DNA of 64,000 bases from Rhizohabitans arisaemae (GTDB lineage Bacteria > Actinomycetota > Actinomycetes > Streptosporangiales > Streptosporangiaceae), in NCBI RefSeq assembly GCF_025996515.1, contig NZ_BLRH01000014.1:310001-374000 (forward strand), written 5' to 3'. Shown here piece by piece: positions 42,127 to 50,423 of this stretch. Within the stretch, counting starts at the first letter, position 1; the number at the start of each line of letters is the position of its first letter. The notes under the pieces were generated by a model. That model ran no database searches. It had not been told where the DNA came from and was given only the letters and a program-made list of their open reading frames with translations. The translations under genes and the position numbers were made by a program.

Positions 42127-43869
42127 ATGACCCTGCGCATCGCCGTACTCGCCAAACAGGTCCCCAAGTTCGACGAGATGCGGCTCGGGCCGGACGGGCG
42201 CCTGGAGCGCAGCGGCCTGCCGCTGGAGATGAATCCGTACTGCCGCCGCGCGGTCGCCAAGGGCGTCGAGCTCGCCCGGGAGGCGGGCGGAAGCTGCACC
42301 GTCCTCACCCTGGGACCGCCGAGCGCCGAAGACGTCCTCAAAGAGGCGATCGCGTGGGGCGCCGACGAGGGGCTGCTCATCTCCGACCTCGCCTTCGCCG
42401 GTTCCGACACCCTCGCCACCGCACAGGCGCTGGCGGCCGCGATCCGGGTGGCCGAGCGGGATTCCGGCGCCCCCTTCGACCTGATCATCGCCGGGCTGAA
42501 CTCGGTCGACGCCGACACCGGGCAGGTCGGACCGCAACTCGCCGAGCTGCTCGACCTGCCGCTGCTCTCCGGAGTCCGGGAGCTCCGCGTGCGGGAACGC
42601 CGGATCCGGGCCCGCTGTGAGACCGACAACGGGCATCTGACCGCCAGGCTCGACCTCCCCGCGTTGATCACCGCGGCCGAACGCCTCTGCGACCCGTGCA
42701 AGGTGCCGCCGGAGCACCGGGCCGGCCCGGACCGGATCCGGGTGCTCCGCGCGGCGGAACTCGGGCCGGGTCCGTGGGGACCGCAGGCCAGCCCGACCGA
42801 GGTCGGCGAGGTCCGCGTGCTCCGGACCCGCCGGAGCCGGGCGATGCCCGAAGGGCCGATCGAGGACCAGATCCGCACCGCCTGCGCCATGCTCGCCGAG
42901 GCCTTCGCCCGGACCGTTCCACCGGGCGGCACGGCTCCCGCCCCGGTTTCCGCCGATCGCGTCATCGGGATCCTCGCCGAACCCGGTCGAGGCGGCCTCA
43001 CCCGGGAGCTGCTCGGCGGCGCGGCCCGGCTCGGCGGGCGCGTGGTCGCGCTCACCGCGGGCGAACGGGCCGACGGCGCCGACGAGGTGGTCGAACTCGA
43101 CCCGGCCCCCACGGCGGAGGACTTCGCCGCCGGAGTGACGGATTGGGCCAAGGAGGCGGGTGCCTGGGCGGTGCTCGCGCCGAGCACCTCCTGGGGGCGG
43201 GAGGTCGCCGGGCGGCTCGCCGTACGGCTCGACGCGGGTCTGGCCGGGGACGTGATCGACCTCCAGGTCAGGGACGGGCGCCTGGTGTGCTGGAAACCGG
43301 CCTTCGGCGGCCACCTGGTGGCGGAGATCACCATGCGGTCGGCGGTGCAGATCGCGACGGTACGGCCCGGCGTGCTCACCCCGTCCGCGCACTCCGCCCG
43401 GGAGGGTTCCGCACCGACCCGGGTCCTGCGCCTGCGGCCGCGGCGACGGGTCGAGGTGACGGAGAGCGTCAGCGACGACGATCCCTCGGGGCTCGCCCAG
43501 GCCCGTGCCGTGATCGGGGTGGGGCAGGGGGTGGACCCGGCGCGGTACGCGGAGCTCGGGCCGCTGGTGTCCGCCCTCGGCGCGGAGCTCGCCGCGACCC
43601 GCAAGGTCACCGATCGGGGCTGGCTGCCCCGGTCGAGGCAGCTGGGGATCACCGGCCGGGTCATCTCGCCCGAGCTCTACGTGGTCCTCGGGTCGTCGGG
43701 GAAGTTCAACCACATGGTCGGGGTCCGGGGAGCCGGGTTTGTGATCGCGGTCAACTCCGATCCGTCCGCTCCGGTGTTCGACGCGGCGGATGTGGGGATC
43801 GTGGGGGATTGGCGGGCGGTCGTCCCGGTGCTCGCCCGTGAGCTGGCCGGGGTCTGGCGTGCCGGTTGA
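42127..43869 (+). CDS. Fused electron transfer flavoprotein, beta-alpha in one chain
   Basis: A 580-residue protein carrying both ETF subunits. Residues 1 to ~245 are EtfB-like (LAKQVPKFDEMRLGPDGRLE, FDLIIAGLNSVDADTGQVGP). Residues ~280-580 are EtfA-like, ending in the FAD-binding domain (LGITGRVISPELYVVLGSSG, VIAVNSDPSAPVFDAADVGI). ETF carries electrons from acyl-CoA dehydrogenases to the quinone pool as a heterodimer; a single-chain form is uncommon. No dehydrogenase or ETF-quinone oxidoreductase gene is adjacent. ATG 42127 is chosen where EtfB homology begins. Confidence 0.9.
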   Translation: MTLRIAVLAKQVPKFDEMRLGPDGRLERSGLPLEMNPYCRRAVAKGVELAREAGGSCTVLTLGPPSAEDVLKEAIAWGADEGLLISDLAFAGSDTLATAQALAAAIRVAERDSGAPFDLIIAGLNSVDADTGQVGPQLAELLDLPLLSGVRELRVRERRIRARCETDNGHLTARLDLPALITAAERLCDPCKVPPEHRAGPDRIRVLRAAELGPGPWGPQASPTEVGEVRVLRTRRSRAMPEGPIEDQIRTACAMLAEAFARTVPPGGTAPAPVSADRVIGILAEPGRGGLTRELLGGAARLGGRVVALTAGERADGADEVVELDPAPTAEDFAAGVTDWAKEAGAWAVLAPSTSWGREVAGRLAVRLDAGLAGDVIDLQVRDGRLVCWKPAFGGHLVAEITMRSAVQIATVRPGVLTPSAHSAREGSAPTRVLRLRPRRRVEVTESVSDDDPSGLAQARAVIGVGQGVDPARYAELGPLVSALGAELAATRKVTDRGWLPRSRQLGITGRVISPELYVVLGSSGKFNHMVGVRGAGFVIAVNSDPSAPVFDAADVGIVGDWRAVVPVLARELAGVWRAG

Positions 43870-43891
43870 GCGGTGAGAGCCGGGGAAAGAG

Positions 43892-43930
43892 ACATGCCCC
43901 GGTAGGCGTGGGGAGCCTGCCGGGGCATGT
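43892..43930. terminator. Terminator after the ETF gene
   Basis: A 16-bp stem (ACATGCCCCGGTAGGC with GCCTGCCGGGGCATGT, one G-U pair) with a 7-nt loop lies 22 bp after the stop. Confidence 0.85.
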
Positions 43931-44021
43931 GTCCGCCCGACGACCTGCGAGGGCCCCGGCGAGGGATGGGGCCCGCGCGGGTGTCGCGGCTTTCTCATGG
44001 GTACGTCTGGTCACCTGGCCC

Positions 44022-44056
44022 GTGGCGCCTCCGGACTCGCGCTCCGGAGGCGCCAC
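44022..44056. terminator. Second strong hairpin upstream of gntR
   Basis: A perfect 14-bp stem GTGGCGCCTCCGGA around CTCGCGC. It may be a tandem terminator for the ETF gene or shield the GntR gene from read-through. The remaining ~190 bp to the GntR start are A/T-richer and hold its promoter (TGGATAAT near 44183 is a good -10 candidate). Confidence 0.65.
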
Positions 44057-44247
44057 GAGTTCCGCTCCGCGAACGGTCCCGCCGGGACTTGCGCCGCCTC
44101 GGGTTTCTGGGATTCTTCGCGAAGACGTGTCTGGGCTGGGTGATGGTCTAGAGGCTTTTCAATGGATTTGTACCAACATTTGGATAATGCGATGTCGCGC
44201 CGACGGCGTCAAGCCCAAGGTTTCGGAAAAGTTCTAGATCGCTTAAA

Positions 44248-44261
44248 TTTGTAGGGACAAA
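44248..44261. promoter_or_regulatory. Possible GntR autoregulatory operator
   Basis: TTTGT-AGGG-ACAAA is a short dyad that ends about 20 bp before the GntR start codon, just ahead of its ribosome-binding site, where an autorepressor would bind. Confidence 0.35.
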
Positions 44262-44281
44262 AGGACAGAGAGAGGGACGTC

Positions 44282-45025
44282 TTGGCACGCTCCACGCTCT
44301 ACGAACAGGTAGCGGGTGAGCTACGGCGAGCCATCTACACAGGTGAGCTGTCCCCAGGAGACCTCCTGCCCACCGAGACCGACCTCATGGCCACCCATCA
44401 GGTGAGCCGCAACACCGTCCGGTTGGCGCTCGGCGAGCTCGTCAACGAGGGACTGGTCAGCCGCACCCCCCGCAGGGGAACCGTCGTCCGCGAACGCCGG
44501 CCGCTCCTCATCACGCCGCAGATGGAGCTGATCCCCAGCACGGTACGCCAGGAGGCGTTCGCCCGGGCCGTACTCTCCGAAGGACGCCAGCCCAGTCAAG
44601 CCATCGAGGTGGCCTTGATCACCCCGGCCGAGGAGATCGCGACCCGCCTGGAACTCCCCGAAGACGCCGTCGCCGTGGTCAGACGGCGGCTGCGCTTCGT
44701 CGACGGGCAGCCCTTCAACACCAACGACTCCTACTTTCCGCTCGCCATCGTCGTGGACTCCGAGATCACCCACCCCCAGGACATCCAGCGGGGAGCCAAC
44801 CGCGTCCTGGAGGAGCTCGGCCACGGCCAGGTACGGGTCGTCGACGACATCTCGGCGCGGATGCCCACCCCCGAGGAGACCCAGCGACTCCAGCTGGAGC
44901 CGGGCACCCCGGTCATGGTCTACGTCCGGGTCGGATACGACGCCGAGGACACCCCGGTGCGGGTGGCGATGTCGGTCCTCCCGGCGGACAAGCACCTGAT
45001 CAGGTACGAGCTGGAACAGCGTTGA
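44282..45025 (+). CDS. GntR-family regulator with UTRA ligand domain
   Basis: A 247-residue HutC/UTRA-type regulator. The N-terminal winged helix is YEQVAGELRRAIYTGELSPG with the recognition helix in HQVSRNTVRLALGELVNEG; the C-terminal UTRA domain binds a small effector (NTNDSYFPLAIVVDS, GTPVMVYVRVGYD). TTG 44282 is accepted because AGAGAGGGAC lies at correct spacing and translation enters the domain at once. Its stop overlaps the next start (TTGA), so regulator and acetyltransferase are co-translated. Confidence 0.9.
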   Translation: MARSTLYEQVAGELRRAIYTGELSPGDLLPTETDLMATHQVSRNTVRLALGELVNEGLVSRTPRRGTVVRERRPLLITPQMELIPSTVRQEAFARAVLSEGRQPSQAIEVALITPAEEIATRLELPEDAVAVVRRRLRFVDGQPFNTNDSYFPLAIVVDSEITHPQDIQRGANRVLEELGHGQVRVVDDISARMPTPEETQRLQLEPGTPVMVYVRVGYDAEDTPVRVAMSVLPADKHLIRYELEQR

Positions 45026-45612
45026 GCCTTTTCACCCTTCGCCGGGCCACCCCCGGCGATCTCACCAGCGTGCTCGCGCTCCTGGCGGACGCGGCGGCCT
45101 GGCTGCACCGCCAGGGGGTCCAGCAGTGGCCGCCCGACGGCTTCCCCGCGGCCAGGATCGACCCGCTCATCGCCGAAGGGGTCGTCTTCCTCCTCGAACC
45201 CGGGCCCGCGGCCACGGTGGCGTTGGACGATCACGCCGATCCGGAGTTCTGGTACGCCGCCGACTACCCCGAGTCCGCGCTGTACGTCCACAAACTCGCC
45301 GTCCACCGGACGTTCTCCGGCTGCGGGCTCGGGGAGGCGCTGCTCGACTGGGCGGGGCTGAGGGTGTTCGCCGACGGGCGGCGCTGGCTCAGACTCGACT
45401 GCAGCAAGAACAACCCCCGCCTCCAGCACTACTACCTCAGCCAGGCGTTCCGGCACGTGCGCACCGTCGACCTCCCGCATCGGGCGTCCGGCGCCCTCTT
45501 CCAGCGCGCCGCCGGACCGCGCGGCCCCTGGAACGGTGAACGGGACGCAGGTCGGAGGCGGATCCGGATCCAGGACCTCCTGCCCGCCCAGGCGCTCGAA
45601 CCCAGCTGCTGA
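45022..45612 (+). CDS. GNAT-family N-acetyltransferase
   Basis: A 196-residue acetyltransferase with the GNAT fold: FTLRRATPGDLTSVLALLAD at the start, the acetyl-CoA-binding segment LAVHRTFSGCGLGEALLDWA, and RLDCSKNNPRLQHYYLSQAF near the end. The start is a TTG overlapping the GntR stop codon. The acceptor is unknown; linkage to the GntR gene suggests its expression responds to that regulator's ligand. Confidence 0.85.
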   Translation: MSLFTLRRATPGDLTSVLALLADAAAWLHRQGVQQWPPDGFPAARIDPLIAEGVVFLLEPGPAATVALDDHADPEFWYAADYPESALYVHKLAVHRTFSGCGLGEALLDWAGLRVFADGRRWLRLDCSKNNPRLQHYYLSQAFRHVRTVDLPHRASGALFQRAAGPRGPWNGERDAGRRRIRIQDLLPAQALEPSC

Positions 45613-45663
45613 CCCGGCGTTAACCTAATGCGTAACTGACGTCGGTACCGGGAGAAACGTTTC

Positions 45664-46347
45664 ATGGCTCGACCGCTGCTTGAGGTGATCGCGCTCAGCG
45701 CCCAGGACGCCGTCCGGGCCGAACAGGGCGGGGCCGACCGGCTCGAAGTCGTCCGCGACATGACGGCCGACGGGCTCACCCCGGCCGTGGAGACCGTTGC
45801 GGAGATCGCCCGGGTCTCGACCCTCCCGCAGATGGTGATGCTTCGCCCCAAAGCCGGATTCACCATCACCCGGAACGAACTCGCCGCCCTCACCGACGAG
45901 GCCGCCGCGCTCGCCGAAGCCGGGGCGGCCGGATTCGTCTTCGGCTTCCTCGACCCCTCCGGCGGTGTCGACCTCGCCGCCACCGAACACCTCGCCGCCG
46001 CGATCGCCCCACTGCCCTGGACCTTCCACCGCGCCGTCGACCACGCCTCCGCCGACGGCTGGAAGCTGGTCCGCAAGCTCCCGGGGCTCACCGCGGTCCT
46101 CACCGCGGGATCTCCCGCGGGCGTCCACGCGGGCCTGGCCGAACTCCGCGACCGCGCCGAAGCCGGAGACGCCGGCCTGCTCCTCGTCGGCGGCGGCCTC
46201 CGCACCGAACACCTGGCCTGCCTCCACGACTACGGCGTCCGCGCCTTCCACGTCGGCAGCGCCGTCCGCCCCTCCTGGTCCGACCCCGTGGACCCCGACC
46301 TGGTCCAGGCTTGGCGAACCCACCTGACCAAAGTCGCCGAAGCCTGA
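45664..46347 (+). CDS. cutC: CutC family copper homeostasis protein
   Basis: A 227-residue TIM-barrel protein of the CutC family. Diagnostic blocks are LLEVIALSAQDAVRAEQGGA at the N-terminus, ADRLEVVRDMTADGLTP, MVMLRPKAGF, GFVFGFLDPSGGVD, TFHRAVDH and VRAFHVGSAVR. CutC was linked to copper tolerance in E. coli, but its biochemical role is disputed. It stands 51 bp after the acetyltransferase gene. ATG 45664 follows GGGAGAAACG. Confidence 0.93.
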   Translation: MARPLLEVIALSAQDAVRAEQGGADRLEVVRDMTADGLTPAVETVAEIARVSTLPQMVMLRPKAGFTITRNELAALTDEAAALAEAGAAGFVFGFLDPSGGVDLAATEHLAAAIAPLPWTFHRAVDHASADGWKLVRKLPGLTAVLTAGSPAGVHAGLAELRDRAEAGDAGLLLVGGGLRTEHLACLHDYGVRAFHVGSAVRPSWSDPVDPDLVQAWRTHLTKVAEA

Positions 46348-46429
46348 GCGAGAGATTCCGTACGGCCCTCGTAGGGTGACGGCAACGGCGCGGGAACCGG
46401 GTCCCCCGAGCCGGGGTGCGAGTACGGCT

Positions 46430-46595
46430 GGATCTTAGGTGCCCGAGGCGCTACGTCCGCACTTCTCGCGCCGCGCTCTTGGCGGCGCGAGAATGCGCGC
46501 GGCGGTTCGCGCCGGACGTTCTTTGTCCGGCGTGAACCGACCGCGGTCAATGTTAAGAACACTGTTCTTGTAAACGTGATCGTGCCTAACGGGGT
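46430..46595. repeat. Structured dispersed repeat, copy B (inverted relative to copy A)
   Basis: On the plus strand this reads as the complement of copy A. Stem 2 is TTCTCGCGCCGC (46463-46474) with 46482-46493, and stem 1 is GGTTCGCGCCGGAC (46504-46517) with GTCCGGCGTGAACC (46525-46538). A small hairpin AAGAAC-ACT-GTTCTT follows at 46555-46569. The word CGTGCCTAACG at 46581-46591 also occurs at 23606-23616. The remaining bases of this 358-bp gap hold no gene; a weak dyad GTACGGC/GCCGTAC at 46651-46680 may end the aldolase-like gene. Confidence 0.7.
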
Positions 46596-46705
46596 ACCGC
46601 ACGTCCAAGGGACCGTGCCTACCCGCCCAACCCCGGGAACGCCGAAGATTCCGTACGGCTTCCGCCGCGTGGGGCCGTACCGGACACTCCGGGGGAGCGG
46701 CGCGG

Positions 46706-47842
46706 TCAGAAGGCGCCGCAGTCGGTGCCTCTGCGGAGGATGGCGGAGAGGGCCCGGATGGTCGCGGGCTCTTCGAGGAGGCCGGATTGTTCGGCCTGCT
46801 CCTGGTATGCCGAGACCCGGGCGGTGTAGCCCGCTTGACGGGCCAGGTGGAAGGCGTAGACGGTGGCGAACCGGCTGACCAGGTGGGCGGGGTGCATGTC
46901 CCAGCCCTGATGGAAGCCGTGGGAGAGCGAGTGCCGGACCAGGGCGGAGTGGGTCCGCCAGACCGCGTGGACGTCGGCGGCGGCCTCGCTCGCCGGGACC
47001 AGGTTGGTCGAGCCGTCGGACAGCTCCACCCCGGTCCCGGCGAACGCGACCTGCATGACGTGCCGCGCGAAGTCACACGCCGGATGGTCGAGCCGCTGCT
47101 CCTCGGGGGGCAGGCCGCAGGACGCCGTGTAGTCGAACACCCCGAAGTGGGCGGCGGCCAGCCGTGGGGTCCGGCCCCGGCCCGCGAGGAGGAACATCAC
47201 GGTCTGGGTGGTCTCGACCTGCATCTCGAACCGGAGGGTCCCGTCCGGGAGGCCGAGCGAGCGCTCGAGTGCCTCCAGGAACCGCTCGAACTCGTCGAGG
47301 TATTCGGCGCGCGTCACCTTGGGGAAGGTCACGGTGAACCCCTCGGGCAGCCCGCCCGTCGCGTCGGCGATCCCGGTGAGGAAGCCGTCGAGGGTGCGCA
47401 GGGCGCGGTCGGCGTGGCCGTCGGCGAACGACTTGATCCGCAGGCCCCACCGCCTCGGCAGCGTCTTCCCGGCCGCCATCGCGGCCACCGCCTCGACGGC
47501 CCTGCCGACGTCGGCGTCCTCCTGCCCGTCCGGGCGGACGCCGTACCCGTCCTCGAAGTCGATCCGCACGTCCTCCACCGGCTCGGCGGCGAGTTTGGCC
47601 GCGACCCGGGATCGGACGAGCCCGGCGAAGGCCTGATCGTCGGAGGTGAGGCCGAGCGCCTCGGCGTCGAAACGGGTGTCGAGGAGCCGGGCCGCCGCCG
47701 TGCCGAGCTCGGACACGGTGCCGGCGTCGAAACGGTCCGCCGGGATGTACACGGTGTGCACCGGCTGCCGGCCGGCCGGTTGCCCGGCCGGCGGCTCCGG
47801 CGTTTGGCGGTGGTGGTGCGTGGCGCCCAGGGTGGTTCTCAC
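46706..47842 (-). CDS. DUF6986 / HpcH-HpaI aldolase-like (citrate lyase beta superfamily) protein
   Basis: A 378-residue protein with the TIM-barrel fold of HpcH/HpaI aldolases and citrate-lyase beta subunits. Metal and substrate features are VRIDFEDGYGVRPDG, LRFEMQVETTQTVM and AAHFGVFDYTASCGLP, followed by GWDMHPAHLVSRFA. This uncharacterised class is common in actinomycetes and is thought to act on small oxo-acids, which is inference. The start is GTG 47842; the first ~25 residues are low-complexity. Confidence 0.85.
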   Translation of the reverse strand: MRTTLGATHHHRQTPEPPAGQPAGRQPVHTVYIPADRFDAGTVSELGTAAARLLDTRFDAEALGLTSDDQAFAGLVRSRVAAKLAAEPVEDVRIDFEDGYGVRPDGQEDADVGRAVEAVAAMAAGKTLPRRWGLRIKSFADGHADRALRTLDGFLTGIADATGGLPEGFTVTFPKVTRAEYLDEFERFLEALERSLGLPDGTLRFEMQVETTQTVMFLLAGRGRTPRLAAAHFGVFDYTASCGLPPEEQRLDHPACDFARHVMQVAFAGTGVELSDGSTNLVPASEAAADVHAVWRTHSALVRHSLSHGFHQGWDMHPAHLVSRFATVYAFHLARQAGYTARVSAYQEQAEQSGLLEEPATIRALSAILRRGTDCGAF

Positions 47843-47866
47843 AGGCGCCAGCGTACGAGCCGCCGC

Positions 47867-48301
47867 CTAGAAGGCGAAGACCCTGCCGGTTTTGGCGCGC
47901 AGCTGGCAGGAGTTGCCGTAGGTGCGCTCGAATCGGACGAGGCTCTGCTGCCAGACGCCGGTTGCGGTGACGGTGACCGGCGCGTAGATGAGCGGGCAGA
48001 TGGCACCCGGGTCCACGTCGAGTTCGGCGGGGTCGCCGTTCACCTGATTGAGCTGGGCGCAGGCCCGGCTCGCCGCCGGATGGGTGCCGCGTGGCGGGTC
48101 GCAGAAGAGGAGCGCGACCCGCTCGGCCGGTACGGGCGATTCGCCGTTCGCGATCGTGAGGATGAGCGCCTTCAGGCGGATCTTGCTCTCCTTGACGGGT
48201 GGCTCGGGATGTACGGCGGCCACGGCCGCGGTGGTGGTGAACGTCAGCGCGGCGCCGGTGAGCAGAGCGACGCCGATGCTCCGCAGTGGTGCGGTTCTCA
48301 T
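47867..48301 (-). CDS. Secreted subtilisin-inhibitor-like (SSI family) protease inhibitor
   Basis: A 144-residue precursor with a signal peptide (TGAALTFTTTAAVAAV). The mature part shows the SSI pattern: four cysteines (LFCDPP, RACAQL, ICPL, NSCQL) and the reactive loop CPL-IYAPV, which places Leu104 at P1 (Met in the classical Streptomyces inhibitor). The C-terminal VFAF is also conserved. A Leu P1 suits subtilisin- and chymotrypsin-like targets. It is divergent from a cluster of four secreted proteases and probably limits their activity. AGGGGG precedes the ATG. Confidence 0.93.
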   Translation of the reverse strand: MRTAPLRSIGVALLTGAALTFTTTAAVAAVHPEPPVKESKIRLKALILTIANGESPVPAERVALLFCDPPRGTHPAASRACAQLNQVNGDPAELDVDPGAICPLIYAPVTVTATGVWQQSLVRFERTYGNSCQLRAKTGRVFAF

Positions 48302-48539
48302 GAAACCCCCTGGTCATAGCTGGTGTGGGGGGCTTTCTCAGCCTTGTTCACGCCTTCACCGAGAGCAACGAACAACACGCGTGGGCGCCGGGGCTTTGGT
48401 AACGAACCGATATCAGCGCGGAGATTTGTCCACTTTTAGTGGTCTTCGTCCAAGATCAAGGGGTTATGGTCCCTTCTTGTCTCTTTACGTACGCGTGGGG
48501 CGTCCCGAGCGCCTCATGACATAGAAGGAGCATGACTGT

Positions 48540-50081
48540 ATGCACCCCCGAGCAGGGCGCCTGATCCTCCCTCTCGGCGCCGCGGTCTTCGCGACGTCGC
48601 TGATCGGCGCCACCCTGGTTCCCGCGGCGGCGGCCGCCCAGGGCGCACCCAAGGACCTCAGAAAGGCGACGCTCGCCGGTAAGGGCGAGGCGGCCAAGGT
48701 CGTCGGTTTCTGGTCCTCGACGAAACTCAAGAAAGCCGTCAACTACGAGGAGCAGCCCACCGTCCGGGGCAAGCTCCGCATGCCACGCGCGAACAGGACG
48801 GCCGCCGACGGCAGACCCGGCTCGATCGCCCCGCAGGGCGCGGGCGGCGGTGTCGGCAGGTCGGCCAACGTCAACCTGCCCAAGACGGTGGGGAAGGTCT
48901 TCTTCACCTTCGAAGGCGACAAGAACCTCTACTGGTGCTCCGCGACCTCGGTGCAGTCCAGGTTCCGGAACCTGGTCGCCACCGCCGGTCACTGCGTGTA
49001 CGACACCCGGAAGAATCGCTACGCCGACAATTGGGTATTTATCCCGGCTTACCACCAGGGCAAAACGCCCTTCGGTCTGTATGTCGGCGCAACAGTGAAC
49101 ACACACCGTGATTTCGACATTTTTGAGGACTACGACTACGACTACGCGTTTGTAAATGTCTATAACGGGTACCAGTTGAAGGCTCCGGCCGAGGTCGACT
49201 ACAAGACCTATAAGGAATGGGTCGACAGGGGAGGCGACGCCTCGATCAAGGAGGAGGTCGTCGACTTCGAGACCTACGACCGGTGGCTGCAGAAGAACGG
49301 CCGAGGCGAGGTCCGCAAGGTCGAGACCGAGGACGAGGTCGGGCCGAGCTACAAGGGTGGGATCTTCGCCCCGGTCGAGGTGGACAAGTGGGCCTATGAG
49401 AAGGCCCCCGCCCTCAAGCCGGGCCAGGACCCGAACTCCGGGGACGCCGACAAGCGTCCCGCCACCGGCACCCGGTGGAACACCGTGGTCGAGCACGTCA
49501 CCAAGACCGAGTTCGAGGCCTACGACGGTCTCGGCTACAAGAAGGTGGACGAGGCCGGCAACTACACGATCACCCGTCACTACGTGGTGAAGTACGTGAA
49601 GCGGACGGCGAACGTGACGTACGTCGTCTTCCGCTTCCACATCGTGAAGAAGCAGGACGTCGGTCGGCTCGGGGACAACGTCGGGGGCCAGGGCTTCACC
49701 TGGAACCGGAGCGTCAAGTCCACCGTGTACGCCTTCGGCTACCCCTCCGACGCGCACCCGGACGGGAACCAGCCCTACAGCGGTCACACGATGAAGTGGT
49801 GCTACGGCACGACCGCGCCGATGCCCGCCTCGGCCAGGTACAAGCTCGAAGAGCACGTCGGCATCAAGTGCTCCTTCACCCCCGGGGCCAACGGGGGACC
49901 GCTCCTGGTCAACTACTCGGGAGCCCGCCGTACCGGCTATCTCAACGGTGTCGTCAGCATGGCCTGGGACACCGACGGCAACCGGCGCTACGACCGCGTC
50001 TCCTCGCCGTACTTCAACGGGGAGACCTACGCGATCTACAAAGCGGCGGCGAATCTGTGGACGGGAAGCCTCGGCGGCTGA
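48540..50081 (+). CDS. Secreted trypsin-fold protein with Asn replacing the catalytic Ser (pseudoprotease)
   Basis: A 513-residue exported protein (signal MHPRAGRLILPLGAAVFATS). It is a paralog of the proteases at 54009 and 55563. His151 (VATAGHC) and Asp201 (YDYDYAFV) are kept, but the nucleophile position reads GAN451GGP where the sisters read GASGGP; the codon is AAC at 49890-49892. It should therefore be unable to form an acyl-enzyme. A ~140-residue insertion rich in Lys, Glu and Tyr separates the Asp from the GDNVGGQGFTWNR block; it also exists in the 55563 protein. It may act as a decoy, chaperone or substrate-binding partner. A strong terminator follows. Confidence 0.88.
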   Translation: MHPRAGRLILPLGAAVFATSLIGATLVPAAAAAQGAPKDLRKATLAGKGEAAKVVGFWSSTKLKKAVNYEEQPTVRGKLRMPRANRTAADGRPGSIAPQGAGGGVGRSANVNLPKTVGKVFFTFEGDKNLYWCSATSVQSRFRNLVATAGHCVYDTRKNRYADNWVFIPAYHQGKTPFGLYVGATVNTHRDFDIFEDYDYDYAFVNVYNGYQLKAPAEVDYKTYKEWVDRGGDASIKEEVVDFETYDRWLQKNGRGEVRKVETEDEVGPSYKGGIFAPVEVDKWAYEKAPALKPGQDPNSGDADKRPATGTRWNTVVEHVTKTEFEAYDGLGYKKVDEAGNYTITRHYVVKYVKRTANVTYVVFRFHIVKKQDVGRLGDNVGGQGFTWNRSVKSTVYAFGYPSDAHPDGNQPYSGHTMKWCYGTTAPMPASARYKLEEHVGIKCSFTPGANGGPLLVNYSGARRTGYLNGVVSMAWDTDGNRRYDRVSSPYFNGETYAIYKAAANLWTGSLGG

Positions 50082-50096
50082 CACGTTCCTTGACCG

Positions 50097-50127
50097 AACA
50101 GGACCCGGCGGAGTGTCGGGTCCTGTT
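50097..50127 (+). terminator. Terminator after the pseudoprotease gene
   Basis: AACAGGACCCG pairs with CGGGTCCTGTT across a 9-nt loop and ends in TT, 15 bp after the stop. Confidence 0.85.
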
Positions 50128-50423
50128 TCGCGTTATCAGACCGATATGGCAATGGCCCGCGTAGTTTGTCCGGAAATATGAGTATTCAGAGATGTTTAGA
50201 GGGATTGGACCGTTTCAGAAATCCCAAAATACATATTCCTATGTCTATGCGATCAGATAAGGCGAAGTTAAGATTTGCTCGGATTCGGTCGCTGATCTTG
50301 GCGACCGCTTTGCTTGTCAGCCCCGCGGGGAGGGGCGTGTTCACTCCGCGCTGCCTGCTGGGCGTACACGGCTCTCCCCCGTGAGGGGCCGACCGGCCTG
50401 TGCTCCTCATCACAGGAGGTGTC
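50128..50423. other. Upstream region of the subtilase gene
   Basis: About 300 bp without a credible gene. The first ~130 bases are unusually A/T-rich for this genome, then GC-rich dyads follow (CCCC-GTGA-GGGG near 50378). It likely carries the subtilase promoter and leader; AGGAGG just before 50424 is the ribosome-binding site. Confidence 0.4.

Noticed and set aside
50166-50384. 72-codon open frame upstream of the subtilase
   Set aside because: Lies in the A/T-rich leader region, lacks codon bias and a ribosome-binding site, and has no signal or domain features.
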